A DNA stretch of 64,000 nucleotides from an uncultured Desulfosoma sp. (GCA_937960435.1 CALGPN010000002.1:62001-126000); one strand, 5' to 3'; counted from the stretch's first letter, positions 24,292-33,499 are shown. Notes: generated from the sequence alone by a model not told the origin. Numbers and translations are program-made.

Positions 24292-26439
24292 TTAGCCGAT
24301 GACGATGCGGCAGTCCACGGCGCAACACCCGTCGGCGGAGGCGAATAGAGGGTTGATGTCCAGTTCGGCGACTTCCGGGTGATCCCAGGCCAGGTCCGAA
24401 AGATGCACGAGAGCGTCCACAAGGGCGTCCAGATGGGCCGGCGGCTGCCCTCGCACGCCCCGAAGCAGGGGATAAAGCCGCAAGGACATAATCATTTCCC
24501 TGGCTTCCTCCATCGACACGGGAGCCAAGGCCCGCCGCACATCCTGGAACACCTCGGCATAGATGCCGCCCATTCCCGCCACCAACACCGGCCCGAACTG
24601 AGGGTCCCGTTTGATGCCGAAAAGCATTTCCCACCCGCTCAGATGCTTTTGCACTTGAAGGCCCGTAAGCTCCCCTCGGGGGCTCGCGGTGCGAAAGCGC
24701 CGCACCAAATCGTCGAAGGCCCGCCTGAGAGCCTGCGCATCCTGAATTCCCGTGACGACGCCGCCCATATCGGATTTGTGGACCCACTGGGGCGATACCA
24801 CCTTGAGCACCACGGGGAAACCCGCCTCCTGCGCCCACCGGGCGGCTTCTTGCGGGTCGGTTGTGACGAGGGACGGGGCCGTCGGGATGCCGTAACGGCG
24901 GAGCCACTCCAAAGCAGCCTCGCCTAAGAGCACGCCGCCTTGGGCTTGGTTCTTCTCCTGGGGCGAGGGGGCTGTAGAGGAAACGCCCTCAGGGCCTTGA
25001 GCCTTCGCACCGACTGCTGGGCCGATGTCTGCGGCCCTCTGTTCAGGGACAACTTTCGACGCCCCACGCCGGCTCCGCTGCCGGAACCGATAGGTGGCCG
25101 CCAGACCCATCACGGCTTCATCGATGCCGGGAAAACAGGCGACGCCGGGAATGCGGTCGAGCCGCTCAGCCTCCTCGCGGGCGCCGTCCCCATAGACCCA
25201 GCACGCAAAAGGCTTCCGCGAAACGTTCTTTTCCTGCACGCGCCGCAGGACTTCTTCAAAGCGCAAGTTGTCGTGAAGCGGGGAAGCCATGCGAGGAAAG
25301 ATGGCCAGGACGGCGTGGGTGTCCTCATGGGCAAGGACCGTTTCGGCCGCCTTTTCCAGAACGTCCGGAAAGGACCCGCCCACCATGCCCAAAGGCCAGA
25401 GATCCACGGGATTTCCCAGGCGATGCCAGGAGATTTTGGGATTTTCCAGAAGGCTACGTGCCTTGTCGGGAAAAGGTGCGAGCTGGAGTCCGAAGTCTTC
25501 ACAAGCGTCGGCGCTCATGATGCCGCAGGCGCCCGTGGCCGTGAGGACCGCCAGATTGGGGCCTTCCATGGGGCGAAAATGCAGCAACGCCTTGGACACG
25601 GCCCGCAGTTCCACCATGGAGCGCACCCGAAGGAGACCGGCTTTTTGGAAAGCCGCGTCAAAAACGGCGTCTTCCCCCACCAGAGACCCGGTATGGGAAA
25701 GAGCCGCCTGAGCTCCGGCGTGGCTCCGCCCCGTTTTCAGAACCACGATCGGTTTTCGCGTGGCAATGGAGGCGGCGACTTCCACGAAGGTCCTGCCGTC
25801 CCGCATGCCTTCCATATGGAGCACAATGATTTCCGTTTGGGGATCGTCGGCACAATAGCGCAAAGCGTCCACAAAATGGATGTCGCAGCCGTTGCCGATA
25901 TCGATGGCTTTGCCGAGCCGCCCTGTAAAAGATTCGATCCCCACCTGAAGGACGCCCGATTGAGCCACCAGAGTCAGCGGAGGCGGGGACGGGTCTCGCG
26001 CAATGTCGATGAAAGCCGTAGAGAAGCCATCAAAGGCGTTCAAAATGCCCATGGTGTTGGGGCCAAGGATGCGGGCGCCGTTTTGGCGGCAGAGTTCGAC
26101 CAGCGAGTCCTGCAAAGCGCGGCCTTCCGCATCGGCGTCGGCGAACCCCTGACTGATGACGACGAAATTTCGAATTCCCTTGCGAATGCCGTCTTGGACC
26201 ACCGGAAGGACGCGATCCCGGCCGACGGAGATCACCGCCAGTTCCGGCACTTGAGGCACTTCGGCCACGGAGCGATAGGTCCGATGACCGAGAATCTCCG
26301 ACACAGAGGGGTGGACCACGTAGATGGGCCCCTCGTAGCCGTAGCGTCGCATGACTTCTAAATTGTTGTAGGACCCGACGCCTGTCTGGCGCGTCACCCC
26401 CACAAGAAGCACCGACTTCGGATTGAGAAAAGCTTCCAT
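24292..26439 (-). CDS. NDP-forming acyl-CoA synthetase (acetyl-CoA synthetase, ADP-forming type)
   Basis: This 715-aa protein contains both halves of the ADP-forming family. The alpha part has a CoA-binding Rossmann domain (VLLVGVTRQTG, GPNTMGILN) and a succinyl-CoA-ligase-like domain with SHTGSLVGED, which carries the candidate phosphohistidine. The beta part is an ATP-grasp (VLKVVSPQWVHKSDMGGVV, ELDINPL). It interconverts acyl-CoA + ADP + Pi with acid + CoA + ATP, so it can conserve energy when acids are excreted, or activate them. A poorly conserved Pro/Ala-rich linker (~455-490) joins the halves. Start ATG 26439 has a strong GAAGGAGGGA site. It leads the operon ending with the CBS-ACT gene. 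Confidence 0.85.
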   Translation of the reverse strand: MEAFLNPKSVLLVGVTRQTGVGSYNNLEVMRRYGYEGPIYVVHPSVSEILGHRTYRSVAEVPQVPELAVISVGRDRVLPVVQDGIRKGIRNFVVISQGFADADAEGRALQDSLVELCRQNGARILGPNTMGILNAFDGFSTAFIDIARDPSPPPLTLVAQSGVLQVGIESFTGRLGKAIDIGNGCDIHFVDALRYCADDPQTEIIVLHMEGMRDGRTFVEVAASIATRKPIVVLKTGRSHAGAQAALSHTGSLVGEDAVFDAAFQKAGLLRVRSMVELRAVSKALLHFRPMEGPNLAVLTATGACGIMSADACEDFGLQLAPFPDKARSLLENPKISWHRLGNPVDLWPLGMVGGSFPDVLEKAAETVLAHEDTHAVLAIFPRMASPLHDNLRFEEVLRRVQEKNVSRKPFACWVYGDGAREEAERLDRIPGVACFPGIDEAVMGLAATYRFRQRSRRGASKVVPEQRAADIGPAVGAKAQGPEGVSSTAPSPQEKNQAQGGVLLGEAALEWLRRYGIPTAPSLVTTDPQEAARWAQEAGFPVVLKVVSPQWVHKSDMGGVVTGIQDAQALRRAFDDLVRRFRTASPRGELTGLQVQKHLSGWEMLFGIKRDPQFGPVLVAGMGGIYAEVFQDVRRALAPVSMEEAREMIMSLRLYPLLRGVRGQPPAHLDALVDALVHLSDLAWDHPEVAELDINPLFASADGCCAVDCRIVIG

Positions 26440-26597
26440 GGTCCCTCCTTCGACTTCCGCATATATCCCGCCCTGTGCGAATTGTTTGGGCGGGCCGACT
26501 CGGCTCTCTCCTTCTCCCCCCGCCGAGTGGGACGGCCTTTGTTCATGATGACGCTCAAGGCCTCAGGCGCGCTTTCCCGGTCGGTTCACTGGGCACC

Positions 26598-27422
26598 TCA
26601 ACCCGAGGTTTTTTTGACAGCCGTGGTTCCCAGGGCCGAAGACCGTTCGGTGGCGGCGCGCACGGCCCCCATGACAGCCCCTCGGAAACCGCGAGACTCC
26701 AGCACTTCGAGCCCATGAATGGTCGTTCCCCCCGGAGAAGTGACCATATCTTTGAGCGCCGCGGGGTGTTTTCCGGTCTGCTGGACCATGAGCGCCGTTC
26801 CCAAAACCGTTTGGACGACCAAGTCCGCGGCGACGGGCCGGGGCAGGCCCATGAGGACGCCGCCGTCGATGAGGGCTTCCAGGAAACACAGCACATAAGC
26901 GGGCCCGCTTCCCGTCAAGCCTGTGACGGCGTCCAGAAGCTTTTCCGGCACTTCGTGCGCGACTCCGACGGCACGAAAAACCCTTAAGGCCGTCTCCATA
27001 TGGGTGTCGTCGGCGAAACGGCCCCGAGCCAAGGCGCTGGCCCCGGCGAGCACAAGAGCCGGTGTGTTGGGCATGACGCGCACCACCGGGGTCCCTTCCG
27101 GCAGTGCGGCCTCCAGCACCGCGATGGGCACGCCGGCGGCGATGCTGATCACCAACGGCCGGTGGAGAGCCGAACGTCCCAGTTCTTCCAAGACCTCGGG
27201 CACGTTCTGGGGTTTGACGGCCACAACGACGCTATCCGAGGAAAGAACGCACTGGCTCAGTCCCTCCGCTGCTCGGATGCCGTAGGTGCGCGTGAGGTGT
27301 TCCGTGCGATCCCGCTGGATGTCATAGACCGTGAGGTGATCGGGAGGAACGATCCCGGCGTGGATCAAGCCGCGCACGAGGGCTTCCCCCATGTTGCCGC
27401 CGCCGATGAAACCGATTTTCAT
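26598..27422 (-). CDS. proC: Pyrroline-5-carboxylate reductase
   Basis: This 274-aa enzyme performs the last step of proline synthesis, reducing pyrroline-5-carboxylate with NAD(P)H. It has MKIGFIGGGNMGEALVRGL at the N-terminus, VVAVKPQNVPEVLEEL, VVRVMPNTPALV, and the C-terminal TGLTGSGPAYV and SPGGTTIHGLEVLE signatures. Length fits the family. The ATG at 27422 begins the Rossmann motif; longer upstream frames lack homology. It is transcribed divergently from the GNAT gene and followed by the acyl-CoA synthetase operon after ~158 bases that include inverted repeats (CTCGGC/GCCGAG near 26503-26531). Confidence 0.92.
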   Translation of the reverse strand: MKIGFIGGGNMGEALVRGLIHAGIVPPDHLTVYDIQRDRTEHLTRTYGIRAAEGLSQCVLSSDSVVVAVKPQNVPEVLEELGRSALHRPLVISIAAGVPIAVLEAALPEGTPVVRVMPNTPALVLAGASALARGRFADDTHMETALRVFRAVGVAHEVPEKLLDAVTGLTGSGPAYVLCFLEALIDGGVLMGLPRPVAADLVVQTVLGTALMVQQTGKHPAALKDMVTSPGGTTIHGLEVLESRGFRGAVMGAVRAATERSSALGTTAVKKTSG

Positions 27423-27612
27423 GGATGCCTCCGTGGGTTCGAGGATTGGCATGAAAGAGCGCCGAAGAAACGCGAAGAACCGAAAACGGCAGGCCGTGGG
27501 CCGCGCCTTTGGATCTTGTGTGCCGTGACGATTTCCAGTAAAGGGGAAGAGGTTTTCGTGATCCTTGGATGGGTAGGAGCTCCGCGAGACATGCCCAACG
27601 AAAGGTCGGACG

Positions 27613-28206
27613 ATGCCTACGATGATGCGCAGCGAAGTCCCTAAGCCCAAGGAAAGCCTCCTCAACAACGGCGAGACGGTGATTTTCAAAGCCCTGGTTC
27701 GGGACGACGAAGAAGCGGTGCGCGCTTTTTTTCATGACATCCCGGACCACGAGGTGGAGGGATTTCGGGATCAAGTGCCGGATCCGCGCACCGTGGGGAC
27801 ATGGATCCGCCAGCTGGACCCGTCCCGAGTCCTTCCTTTGGCGGCGTGGAACGGCATGCGCACAAAAATCATCGGTCTCGCCTCGCTCAACCGCATGGCG
27901 GGAGCCTATAGGCATGTGGCGGAAATCTATGTGGTGGTGGGATCGCAACATCGCCAACTGGGTCTGGGGTCGTCGCTCATCAAAGAACTCATCGAAATCG
28001 GCACGCGCCAAGGCCTTTATTTTCTGAAAGCCAAGGTGCTCATCGAAAACCAGCTTGCGGTGCGTGCCTTCCGCCAACTGGGTTTCGAAGTCAAAGCCAC
28101 GTTGGAAGACTATTTCATGACTCGGGACGGCAAGACGAAAGACGTGGCGCTCATGCTCAAAAGACTCCGCTTTGACCTGGAAGAAGACTTTTTCTACCTG
28201 TTTTGA
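27613..28206 (+). CDS. GNAT-family N-acetyltransferase
   Basis: This 197-aa protein has the GNAT acetyl-CoA motif VVVGSQHRQLGLGSSLIKELIE (Q/RxxGxG/A form) around residues 112-133, followed by LIENQLAVRAFRQLGFEV, the usual motif B. The first ~30 residues are an extra lead-in. Substrate is unknown: protein lysine, amino acid or small amine are all possible. It stands alone between proC (divergent) and a response regulator. Because an ADP-forming acyl-CoA synthetase and a cyclic-nucleotide-binding protein are close by, a Pat-like protein acetylation role could be considered, but nothing in sequence proves it. Confidence 0.75.
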   Translation: MPTMMRSEVPKPKESLLNNGETVIFKALVRDDEEAVRAFFHDIPDHEVEGFRDQVPDPRTVGTWIRQLDPSRVLPLAAWNGMRTKIIGLASLNRMAGAYRHVAEIYVVVGSQHRQLGLGSSLIKELIEIGTRQGLYFLKAKVLIENQLAVRAFRQLGFEVKATLEDYFMTRDGKTKDVALMLKRLRFDLEEDFFYLF

Positions 28207-28257
28207 CCGCCGTTGTGCGCCGACGTGATGGGCGGGCAAAGCCTAGCCTATATCCCG

Positions 28258-28286
28258 TTGACACACAAGGGCTGATCCGGTAAGCT
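28258..28286 (+). promoter_or_regulatory. Promoter of the lone receiver gene
   Basis: A perfect TTGACA (28258-28263), 17-base spacer and TAAGCT (28281-28286) precede the receiver gene by ~70 bases. Confidence 0.5.
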
Positions 28287-28310
28287 CAAGAATCATTTCA
28301 CATGTTCTTG
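28287..28310 (+). promoter_or_regulatory. Palindrome at the transcription start, possible operator
   Basis: CAAGAA (28287-28292) and TTCTTG (28305-28310) form a perfect inverted repeat with a 12-base spacer, directly downstream of the -10 box. The spacing suits a dimeric repressor, or the RNA could form a small hairpin. Confidence 0.3.
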
Positions 28311-28358
28311 TGCCACCCTTCCCCATGGAAAGGGCCCGAGAGGCTGGAGGAAGAGCTC

Positions 28359-28781
28359 ATGGCGACCAAGGCAAAGATTCTCATAGTGGATGATGATGCG
28401 GATTTCGCCAAGTCGACGAAAATGATCCTGCTTGCCGACGGCTATGAAGTGGTCATCGCTTCGGACGGCAAGGAGGGCCTGCGAAAGATCCAAGAGGAAA
28501 AGCCCGATCTCGTCATCTTGGACATCATGATGGAAAGCATTTTCGAGGGCTTCAGTCTGGTCACCAGCGTGCGGTCCGATCCTCAATTGGCGGCCTTCAA
28601 AAATATTCCCATCTTGATGGTCTCCAGCGTCCGTTCGGACACAGGGTCGCGATTCAGCTTCGAGGACGAGGAAGACATGGGATCTCTTTCGGAGCCCGAC
28701 GATTACTTGGACAAGCCCTTCAAGCCCAAAGAGCTCCTGGATCGGGTCGCCGAGCTCTTGGCGCGTCGTCGGGCCTCCTGA
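28359..28781 (+). CDS. Single-domain response regulator (receiver)
   Basis: This 140-aa CheY-like protein has ILIVDDDADFAKS (acidic pocket), the phospho-acceptor Asp in LVILDIMME near residue 55, and the conserved Lys in DDYLDKPFKPKEL. An insertion (residues ~85-110, SSVRSDTGSRFSFEDEED) lengthens the beta4-alpha4 region compared with CheY. There is no output domain, so it must act by protein contact. Start ATG 28359 follows GGAGGAAG. A receiver-kinase hybrid lies 268 bases downstream and is a plausible partner. Confidence 0.8.
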   Translation: MATKAKILIVDDDADFAKSTKMILLADGYEVVIASDGKEGLRKIQEEKPDLVILDIMMESIFEGFSLVTSVRSDPQLAAFKNIPILMVSSVRSDTGSRFSFEDEEDMGSLSEPDDYLDKPFKPKELLDRVAELLARRRAS

Positions 28782-29049
28782 AAGGGTTTCGGACGGTACC
28801 CATAAGCCCTTCCGGCCTTAGAGCGGGCCCCTGTGGAGAATGGACCGTTCACGTGAGACACTGGGGATTTTGGAATCCTAGGCCGGGGCCGCGACAGGTC
28901 GAGAAGGCGTTGGGGCGACCGGATGAGCGGGGATCCGGGCGATCCGGACCGCAAGCCCGTGCGTCCTCAAGGGGATAAGCGAAAGACGAAGCCGTTTTGG
29001 CGATGGTCTTTTCACGCGCACAGCGGGGAATCGAAAAAGGCGCTCTCCA

Positions 29050-30150
29050 GTGGATCCTCCCAAGATTTTGGTTATCGACGATGAAGAAATTGCTCGGGTG
29101 TCGTGCCGGCGGGTGCTGGCTCGGGAGGGCATGCAGGTCAGCCTGGCTTCCAGCGGCCGGGAAGGGCTGGAAAAGCTCCTGTGCGAACCGTGCGATCTCG
29201 TTCTTGTAGACCTCAAAATGCCCGAAATGGACGGGGTCGAAGTGGTGCGGCGCATCCGGGACCTGGACCCCAGCATCGTGACGGTGCTCATCACCGGCTA
29301 TGCGACCATCGAGAGCGCCGTCGCGGCCATGAAAGAAGGCGCCTACGACTACCTCCCCAAGCCTTTCACCCCTGACGAATTGCTGATCGTAGTGCGCCGC
29401 GGATTGGAAAAGCGGCGCCTGGACCTGGAATCCCGGGCTCTTCGGCAGGAAAAGGAGGCCATGGAGCGCAATTTTGTCACCATGGTCACCCATCAGCTGC
29501 GCTCTCCTTTGGCGGCCATCCTGCAGTACTTCGAAGTCCTTCTGGGAGGCATCGGGGGGGAGCTCAGCGAAGCGCAACAGGAAATGCTCAGCCGGGCCAA
29601 GGAACGCCTGGAATCCCTCATGCAGCTCATCAACGACTGGCTCGACATGAGCCGTCTGAGCGAGGGGGACATCGTCAAAAAGCTGCAGCCGACGCCGTTG
29701 GCGGAATGCGTCGATAGTGCGCTGAAAGGTTTGGAGTTTTCGGCCAGAGAAAAGAAGGTCACGGTCCAGGTGGACCTTCCCGCAGATCTTCCCATGGTGC
29801 ACGCCGACCCTGATTCGCTGCGGGAAGCTTTGAGCAATCTCATTGCGAACGCCATCAAGTACAACCGGGAAGGGGGTCGCGTGACCGTTCGAGCGCGCCG
29901 GGACGGCTCATGTGTCACCGTGGCCGTGGAAGATACGGGGGTGGGCATCGACCCCAAAGAGATTCCCTTTGTGTTTGATCAATTTTATCGGGGAAAGGAT
30001 CGGGAGATCCGATCCCAACCGGGGACGGGTCTGGGATTGGCCATCGCTCAGAAAGTAGTGCGCGCCCACGGCGGCACGTTGACGGTGACCAGCGAAAAGG
30101 GTAAAGGCTCCGTGTTTACTTTGAGGCTGAACGCGGTGCGGGATTCGTGA
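29050..30150 (+). CDS. Receiver domain-histidine kinase hybrid
   Basis: This 366-aa cytoplasmic protein has an N-terminal receiver (residues ~5-118; phospho-acceptor D54 in LVLVDLKMPEMDG, Lys in YDYLPKPFTPDEL), a short coiled coil (~118-142), and a HisKA/HATPase kinase with H148 in VTHQLRSPL, N-box NLIANAIKYN, DTGVGID and GTGLGLAIA. No membrane segment is present, so input comes through the receiver. The GTG at 29050 begins the receiver; the ribosome site (AAAAAGG) is somewhat distant. It precedes the complex I operon by 124 bases, but a regulatory link is only suggested by position. Confidence 0.82.
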   Translation: MDPPKILVIDDEEIARVSCRRVLAREGMQVSLASSGREGLEKLLCEPCDLVLVDLKMPEMDGVEVVRRIRDLDPSIVTVLITGYATIESAVAAMKEGAYDYLPKPFTPDELLIVVRRGLEKRRLDLESRALRQEKEAMERNFVTMVTHQLRSPLAAILQYFEVLLGGIGGELSEAQQEMLSRAKERLESLMQLINDWLDMSRLSEGDIVKKLQPTPLAECVDSALKGLEFSAREKKVTVQVDLPADLPMVHADPDSLREALSNLIANAIKYNREGGRVTVRARRDGSCVTVAVEDTGVGIDPKEIPFVFDQFYRGKDREIRSQPGTGLGLAIAQKVVRAHGGTLTVTSEKGKGSVFTLRLNAVRDS

Positions 30151-30151
30151 A

Positions 30152-30191
30152 TGCACAATTTTTCCCTTGACCCTCGGGGACACGTTGTGCA
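30152..30191 (+). promoter_or_regulatory. Inverted repeat in the nuo upstream region
   Basis: TGCACAA (30152-30158) and TTGTGCA (30185-30191) are perfect 7-bp inverted arms flanking a TTGACC (30167-30172). The following A-run is a poor -10 box. This could be an operator over a nuo promoter or a loose terminator of the kinase gene. Confidence 0.3.
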
Positions 30192-30274
30192 AAAAATCAC
30201 GTGTCACCTCTGGTTTTTGTCACCCGTCCCGCGCGGATCGGCCCCGACGGAATGATGTGTGGAGGCTCCTTTCT

Positions 30275-30745
30275 ATGGAACAGATTCTTCAGGACGTGGA
30301 TGCGGTCATCGATCAATGGGGCGCCAAGCCGGAATCCCTCCTTCAGATCATGTTGGACGTGAACCACAAGTTCAACTATCTGCCGAAGGAGAGCCTGCTG
30401 AGGATTTCCGAACGGCTGCGGATGCCCATCAGCCAAGTTTACAGCGTAGCCAATTTCTTCAAAGTGTTCAGCTTGACGCCTCGTGGGCGCACGATGGTCC
30501 AGGTGTGTACGGGCACGGCCTGCCATGTGAAGGGGACGCCGAAGCTTTTGGACCGCATGCGGCAAGACCTGGGTTTGGAGCCGGGACAGACCACGGAAGA
30601 TTTGGCCCTCACGTTGGAAACGGTCAACTGTGTGGGGGCATGCGCTTCGGCTCCGGTGGTGGTCGTCAGTGGAGAGACCTACAGTGAAATGACCCCGAAC
30701 AAGATGGCGGCGCTGATCAAAGAAATCAAAGCCAAGAGCGCGTAG
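30275..30745 (+). CDS. nuoE: Complex I subunit NuoE (thioredoxin-like 2Fe-2S)
   Basis: This 156-aa protein is the 24-kDa peripheral subunit carrying the N1a-type 2Fe-2S cluster. Ligands are C78 and C83 in VCTGTACHVKG and C119 and C123 in NCVGACASAP. The N-terminal helical part (YLPKESLLRISERLRMPISQVYSVA) is standard. It partners NuoF in the NADH-oxidising module. It is the first gene of the complex I operon and nuoF follows after 10 bases. Homologs also serve in bifurcating hydrogenases, which matters because NuoF here has the hydrogenase-type extension. Confidence 0.92.
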   Translation: MEQILQDVDAVIDQWGAKPESLLQIMLDVNHKFNYLPKESLLRISERLRMPISQVYSVANFFKVFSLTPRGRTMVQVCTGTACHVKGTPKLLDRMRQDLGLEPGQTTEDLALTLETVNCVGACASAPVVVVSGETYSEMTPNKMAALIKEIKAKSA

Positions 30746-30755
30746 GTGGAAAACC

Positions 30756-32609
30756 ATGAAGCGGCTCACGAGCATTCAAGATCTGGACGCGTTGCGGCAA
30801 CAAATTCTCGAAAAGCGCAAACATATTCGCAAGCGCATCCGCGTCTGCAACGGAACGGGATGCCATTCCCAGGGCAGCCAAAAGCTTGTGGATGCCTTCG
30901 AAAAGTTCTTGGAGGAAAAAGGGATCACACGCGAATACATGGTGGTTCCCACCGGGTGCAATGGGTTTTGTGCCGCCGGTCCCATAGTGGTCATTGAGCC
31001 CGAGGAGGTTTTCTACCAGAAGGTGAAACTCGACCGGGTCGCGGAGATTGTGGAACGCAGTGTTCTCGGTGGGGAGGTCATCGAGGACCTCCTCTATGTG
31101 GATCCTACGACGGGAAACCGCATCGTCCACGAGTACGAAATCCCGTTTTTCGCCAAGCAGCAGCGGATTGTTTTCAAAGACACGGGCAGCAATTTCGTTC
31201 GGGACATCGAGGATTACATTTCCCGCGGGGGCTATTCGGCCTTGGCCAAGGTCCTCTCCGGCATGAGCCCTGAGCAGGTCATCGAGGAAGTAAAGATATC
31301 GGGACTCCGCGGGCGAGGCGGGGGTGGGTTTCCCACGGGCGTCAAGTGGGAATCCTGCCGGAGGGCGCACGGGGACATCAAATACGTCATGTGCAACGCC
31401 GACGAAGGGGACCCCGGCGCCTATATGGACCGTTCGCTTTTGGAAGGCAATCCCCACCAAGTGCTGGAAGGCATGATCATCGGGGGGTACGCCATCGGGG
31501 CCAGGGAAGGCTACATTTACGTTCGGTTTGAATACCCCATGGCCGTGGAAAACGCCATCTGGGCCATCCACCAGGCCAAGGAATACGGCCTGCTCGGGGA
31601 AAACATCCTGGGCACCGACTTCAGTTTGGACATCCACGTGAACCGCGGCGCCGGAGCCTTCATCTGCGGGGAATCTACGGCGCTTATGGCCTCTTTGGAA
31701 GGAAAGATCGGCGAACCCCGCGGCAAGCATATCCACACGGTGGAAAAAGGGTTGTGGAACCGGCCGAGCAATTTGAACAACGTGGAAACCTGGGCCAATG
31801 TGCCGTTGATCATCAACAACGGCGGCGCCTGGTACGCCTCCATCGGCACGGAGCGAAGCAAAGGAACCAAAATCTTCTCCCTGGTGGGCAAGATCAACAA
31901 CACGGGTTTGGTGGAAGTGGCGATGGGGACGCCGCTGCGCACCATCATCGAAGACATCGGCGGCGGTATCCCGGGGGGGAAGAAGTTCAAGGCCGTCCAG
32001 ACGGGCGGTCCGTCGGGAGGCTGTGTGCCGGAGCGGCTCATCGATTTGCCTGTGGATTTCGAACGGCTCAAGGAAGCCGGATCCATGATGGGCTCGGGCG
32101 GCATGATCGTCATGGACGAAGTGACCTGCATGGTGGATGTGGCCCGCTACTTCCTGAACTTCCTGGTGGAAGAATCCTGCGGCAAGTGCATTCCCTGCCG
32201 GGTGGGTGTCAAGCGCATGCACGAGCTCGTGGTGGACATGTGCGAGGGGCGGGGCACGCCGGAGCACCTCACCAAGCTGGAAGAGCTTTGTCACGCCATT
32301 GAGGAGACGGCGCTCTGCGGTCTGGGGAAAAGCGCACCCAACCCCGTTTTGAGCACCTTGAAATATTTTCGGGACGAATATGAAGCCCACGTCTACGAAA
32401 AGAAGTGTCCGGCCAAGATCTGCAAGCCTTTGATCCAATACGTCATCGACGTGGACAAGTGCACCGGCTGCGGCGCGTGCCGTCGGCGCTGCCCGGAAAA
32501 CGCCATCATCGGCGTCAACAAGGAATGCCATGTGATCGACGAGGAAGTGTGCGTCCGGTGCGGGATCTGTATTGAAACCTGTAAGTTCAAGGCCATTTAT
32601 ATCGAATAA
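30756..32609 (+). CDS. nuoF: NuoF with extra N- and C-terminal Fe-S domains (HndC/HydB-like)
   Basis: This 617-aa protein contains an N-terminal thioredoxin-like 2Fe-2S domain (C31, C36, C68, C72) and the FMN/NADH-binding core (GLRGRGGGGFPTG, NADEGDPGAYMDR). The SLBB region and the NuoF 4Fe-4S motif SCGKCIPCRVG with a later Cys follow. The C-terminus holds two ferredoxin-type 4Fe-4S motifs, CTGCGACRRRCPE and CVRCGICIETC. E. coli NuoF (~445 aa) has only the central part. The extended layout is that of HydB/HndC-type subunits of electron-bifurcating hydrogenases, so this complex may also exchange electrons with ferredoxin; that is inference. Confidence 0.9.
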   Translation: MKRLTSIQDLDALRQQILEKRKHIRKRIRVCNGTGCHSQGSQKLVDAFEKFLEEKGITREYMVVPTGCNGFCAAGPIVVIEPEEVFYQKVKLDRVAEIVERSVLGGEVIEDLLYVDPTTGNRIVHEYEIPFFAKQQRIVFKDTGSNFVRDIEDYISRGGYSALAKVLSGMSPEQVIEEVKISGLRGRGGGGFPTGVKWESCRRAHGDIKYVMCNADEGDPGAYMDRSLLEGNPHQVLEGMIIGGYAIGAREGYIYVRFEYPMAVENAIWAIHQAKEYGLLGENILGTDFSLDIHVNRGAGAFICGESTALMASLEGKIGEPRGKHIHTVEKGLWNRPSNLNNVETWANVPLIINNGGAWYASIGTERSKGTKIFSLVGKINNTGLVEVAMGTPLRTIIEDIGGGIPGGKKFKAVQTGGPSGGCVPERLIDLPVDFERLKEAGSMMGSGGMIVMDEVTCMVDVARYFLNFLVEESCGKCIPCRVGVKRMHELVVDMCEGRGTPEHLTKLEELCHAIEETALCGLGKSAPNPVLSTLKYFRDEYEAHVYEKKCPAKICKPLIQYVIDVDKCTGCGACRRRCPENAIIGVNKECHVIDEEVCVRCGICIETCKFKAIYIE

Positions 32610-32621
32610 GAGGGACTTTTT

Positions 32622-33011
32622 ATGGTGCCGCAAGCCCTGCTCGGAGATTTCCTGGCCGTTGCCTTTTACCTTTTGGTCGGCGTGGTGTTCGCGGTCATTC
32701 CCATCATCATCTCCCACCTCATTGTGCCGCGAAGCGCGGGGCGCCGTCGCGACGAAACCTACGAAAGCGGCATGGAAACCATCGGGAGCGCCTGGATCCA
32801 GTTTACGGCCGCTTATTACATCTACGCGCTCATTTTCCTGGCCTTCGATGTGGACGTTCTCTACCTGTTCCCGGTGACCTTGGCCTACGGGCAGTATGCC
32901 ATCCGCGATTTCATCGAGGTGTTTCTGTTCTTGGGCATTTTGTCCTTGGCAATTGTCTACGCGTGGCGAAAAGGAGTGTTTGAGTGGAAAACCAAAGAAC
33001 AGAGCCGGTAA
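32622..33011 (+). CDS. nuoA: Complex I membrane subunit NuoA
   Basis: This 129-aa protein has three transmembrane helices and the NuoA signature [17 protein letters not shown] with [21 protein letters not shown] following. It lies at the junction of the membrane and peripheral arms near the quinone site. AGAGGGA precedes the ATG. Its 3' end overlaps nuoB by 28 bases. Confidence 0.93.
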   Translation: MVPQALLGDFLAVAFYLLVGVVFAVIPIIISHLIVPRSAGRRRDETYESGMETIGSAWIQFTAAYYIYALIFLAFDVDVLYLFPVTLAYGQYAIRDFIEVFLFLGILSLAIVYAWRKGVFEWKTKEQSR

Positions 33012-33499
33012 TCCAGTTCGCCCTGCTGGAAGACCTCCTCAATCTGGCACGGGCCAATTCCCTCTGGCCCATGACCTTCGGGTTGGCGTGCTGCGCCATT
33101 GAGATGATGGCCGCCGGAGCGTCCCGGTTCGATTTGGATCGGTTCGGCGCGGGTGTCTTCCGGCCTTCTCCGCGCCAATCGGACGTCATGATCGTCGCCG
33201 GGACGATTTCCAAGAAGATGGCTCCGGCCATCCAGATGCTCTGGGACCAGATGCCCAACCCCAAGTGGTGCATCGCCATGGGCAACTGCGCCATTTCCGG
33301 GGGCCCCTTCGAATACGACGGCCAGTACGCCATTGTTCCGGGAGCGGACCTGATCGTACCGGTGGACATCTATGTCCCGGGATGCCCGCCCCGGCCGGAA
33401 GGGCTCATCCAAGGCATTCTGGCTTTGGAAGACAAGATCACCAAGGGGGAAAAGCGCAACGTGTTGCGCCGGTTCGCAAGACTGGAAAGGGTGGGCTGA
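32984..33499 (+). CDS. nuoB: Complex I subunit NuoB (N2 cluster)
   Basis: This 171-aa protein binds the terminal 4Fe-4S cluster N2. It has the tandem cysteines in LACCAIEMM, then GNCAISGG and CPPRPEGL for the remaining ligands. It opens with a GTG start preceded by AAAAGGAG and lies 28 bases inside the end of nuoA. nuoC follows after two bases. Confidence 0.94.
   Translation: MENQRTEPVIQFALLEDLLNLARANSLWPMTFGLACCAIEMMAAGASRFDLDRFGAGVFRPSPRQSDVMIVAGTISKKMAPAIQMLWDQMPNPKWCIAMGNCAISGGPFEYDGQYAIVPGADLIVPVDIYVPGCPPRPEGLIQGILALEDKITKGEKRNVLRRFARLERVG

Noticed and set aside
30726..32717. 663-codon minus-strand open frame across nuoF
   Set aside because: Sequence is the mirror of nuoF codons, His/Gly/Arg-rich, with no recognised motif.
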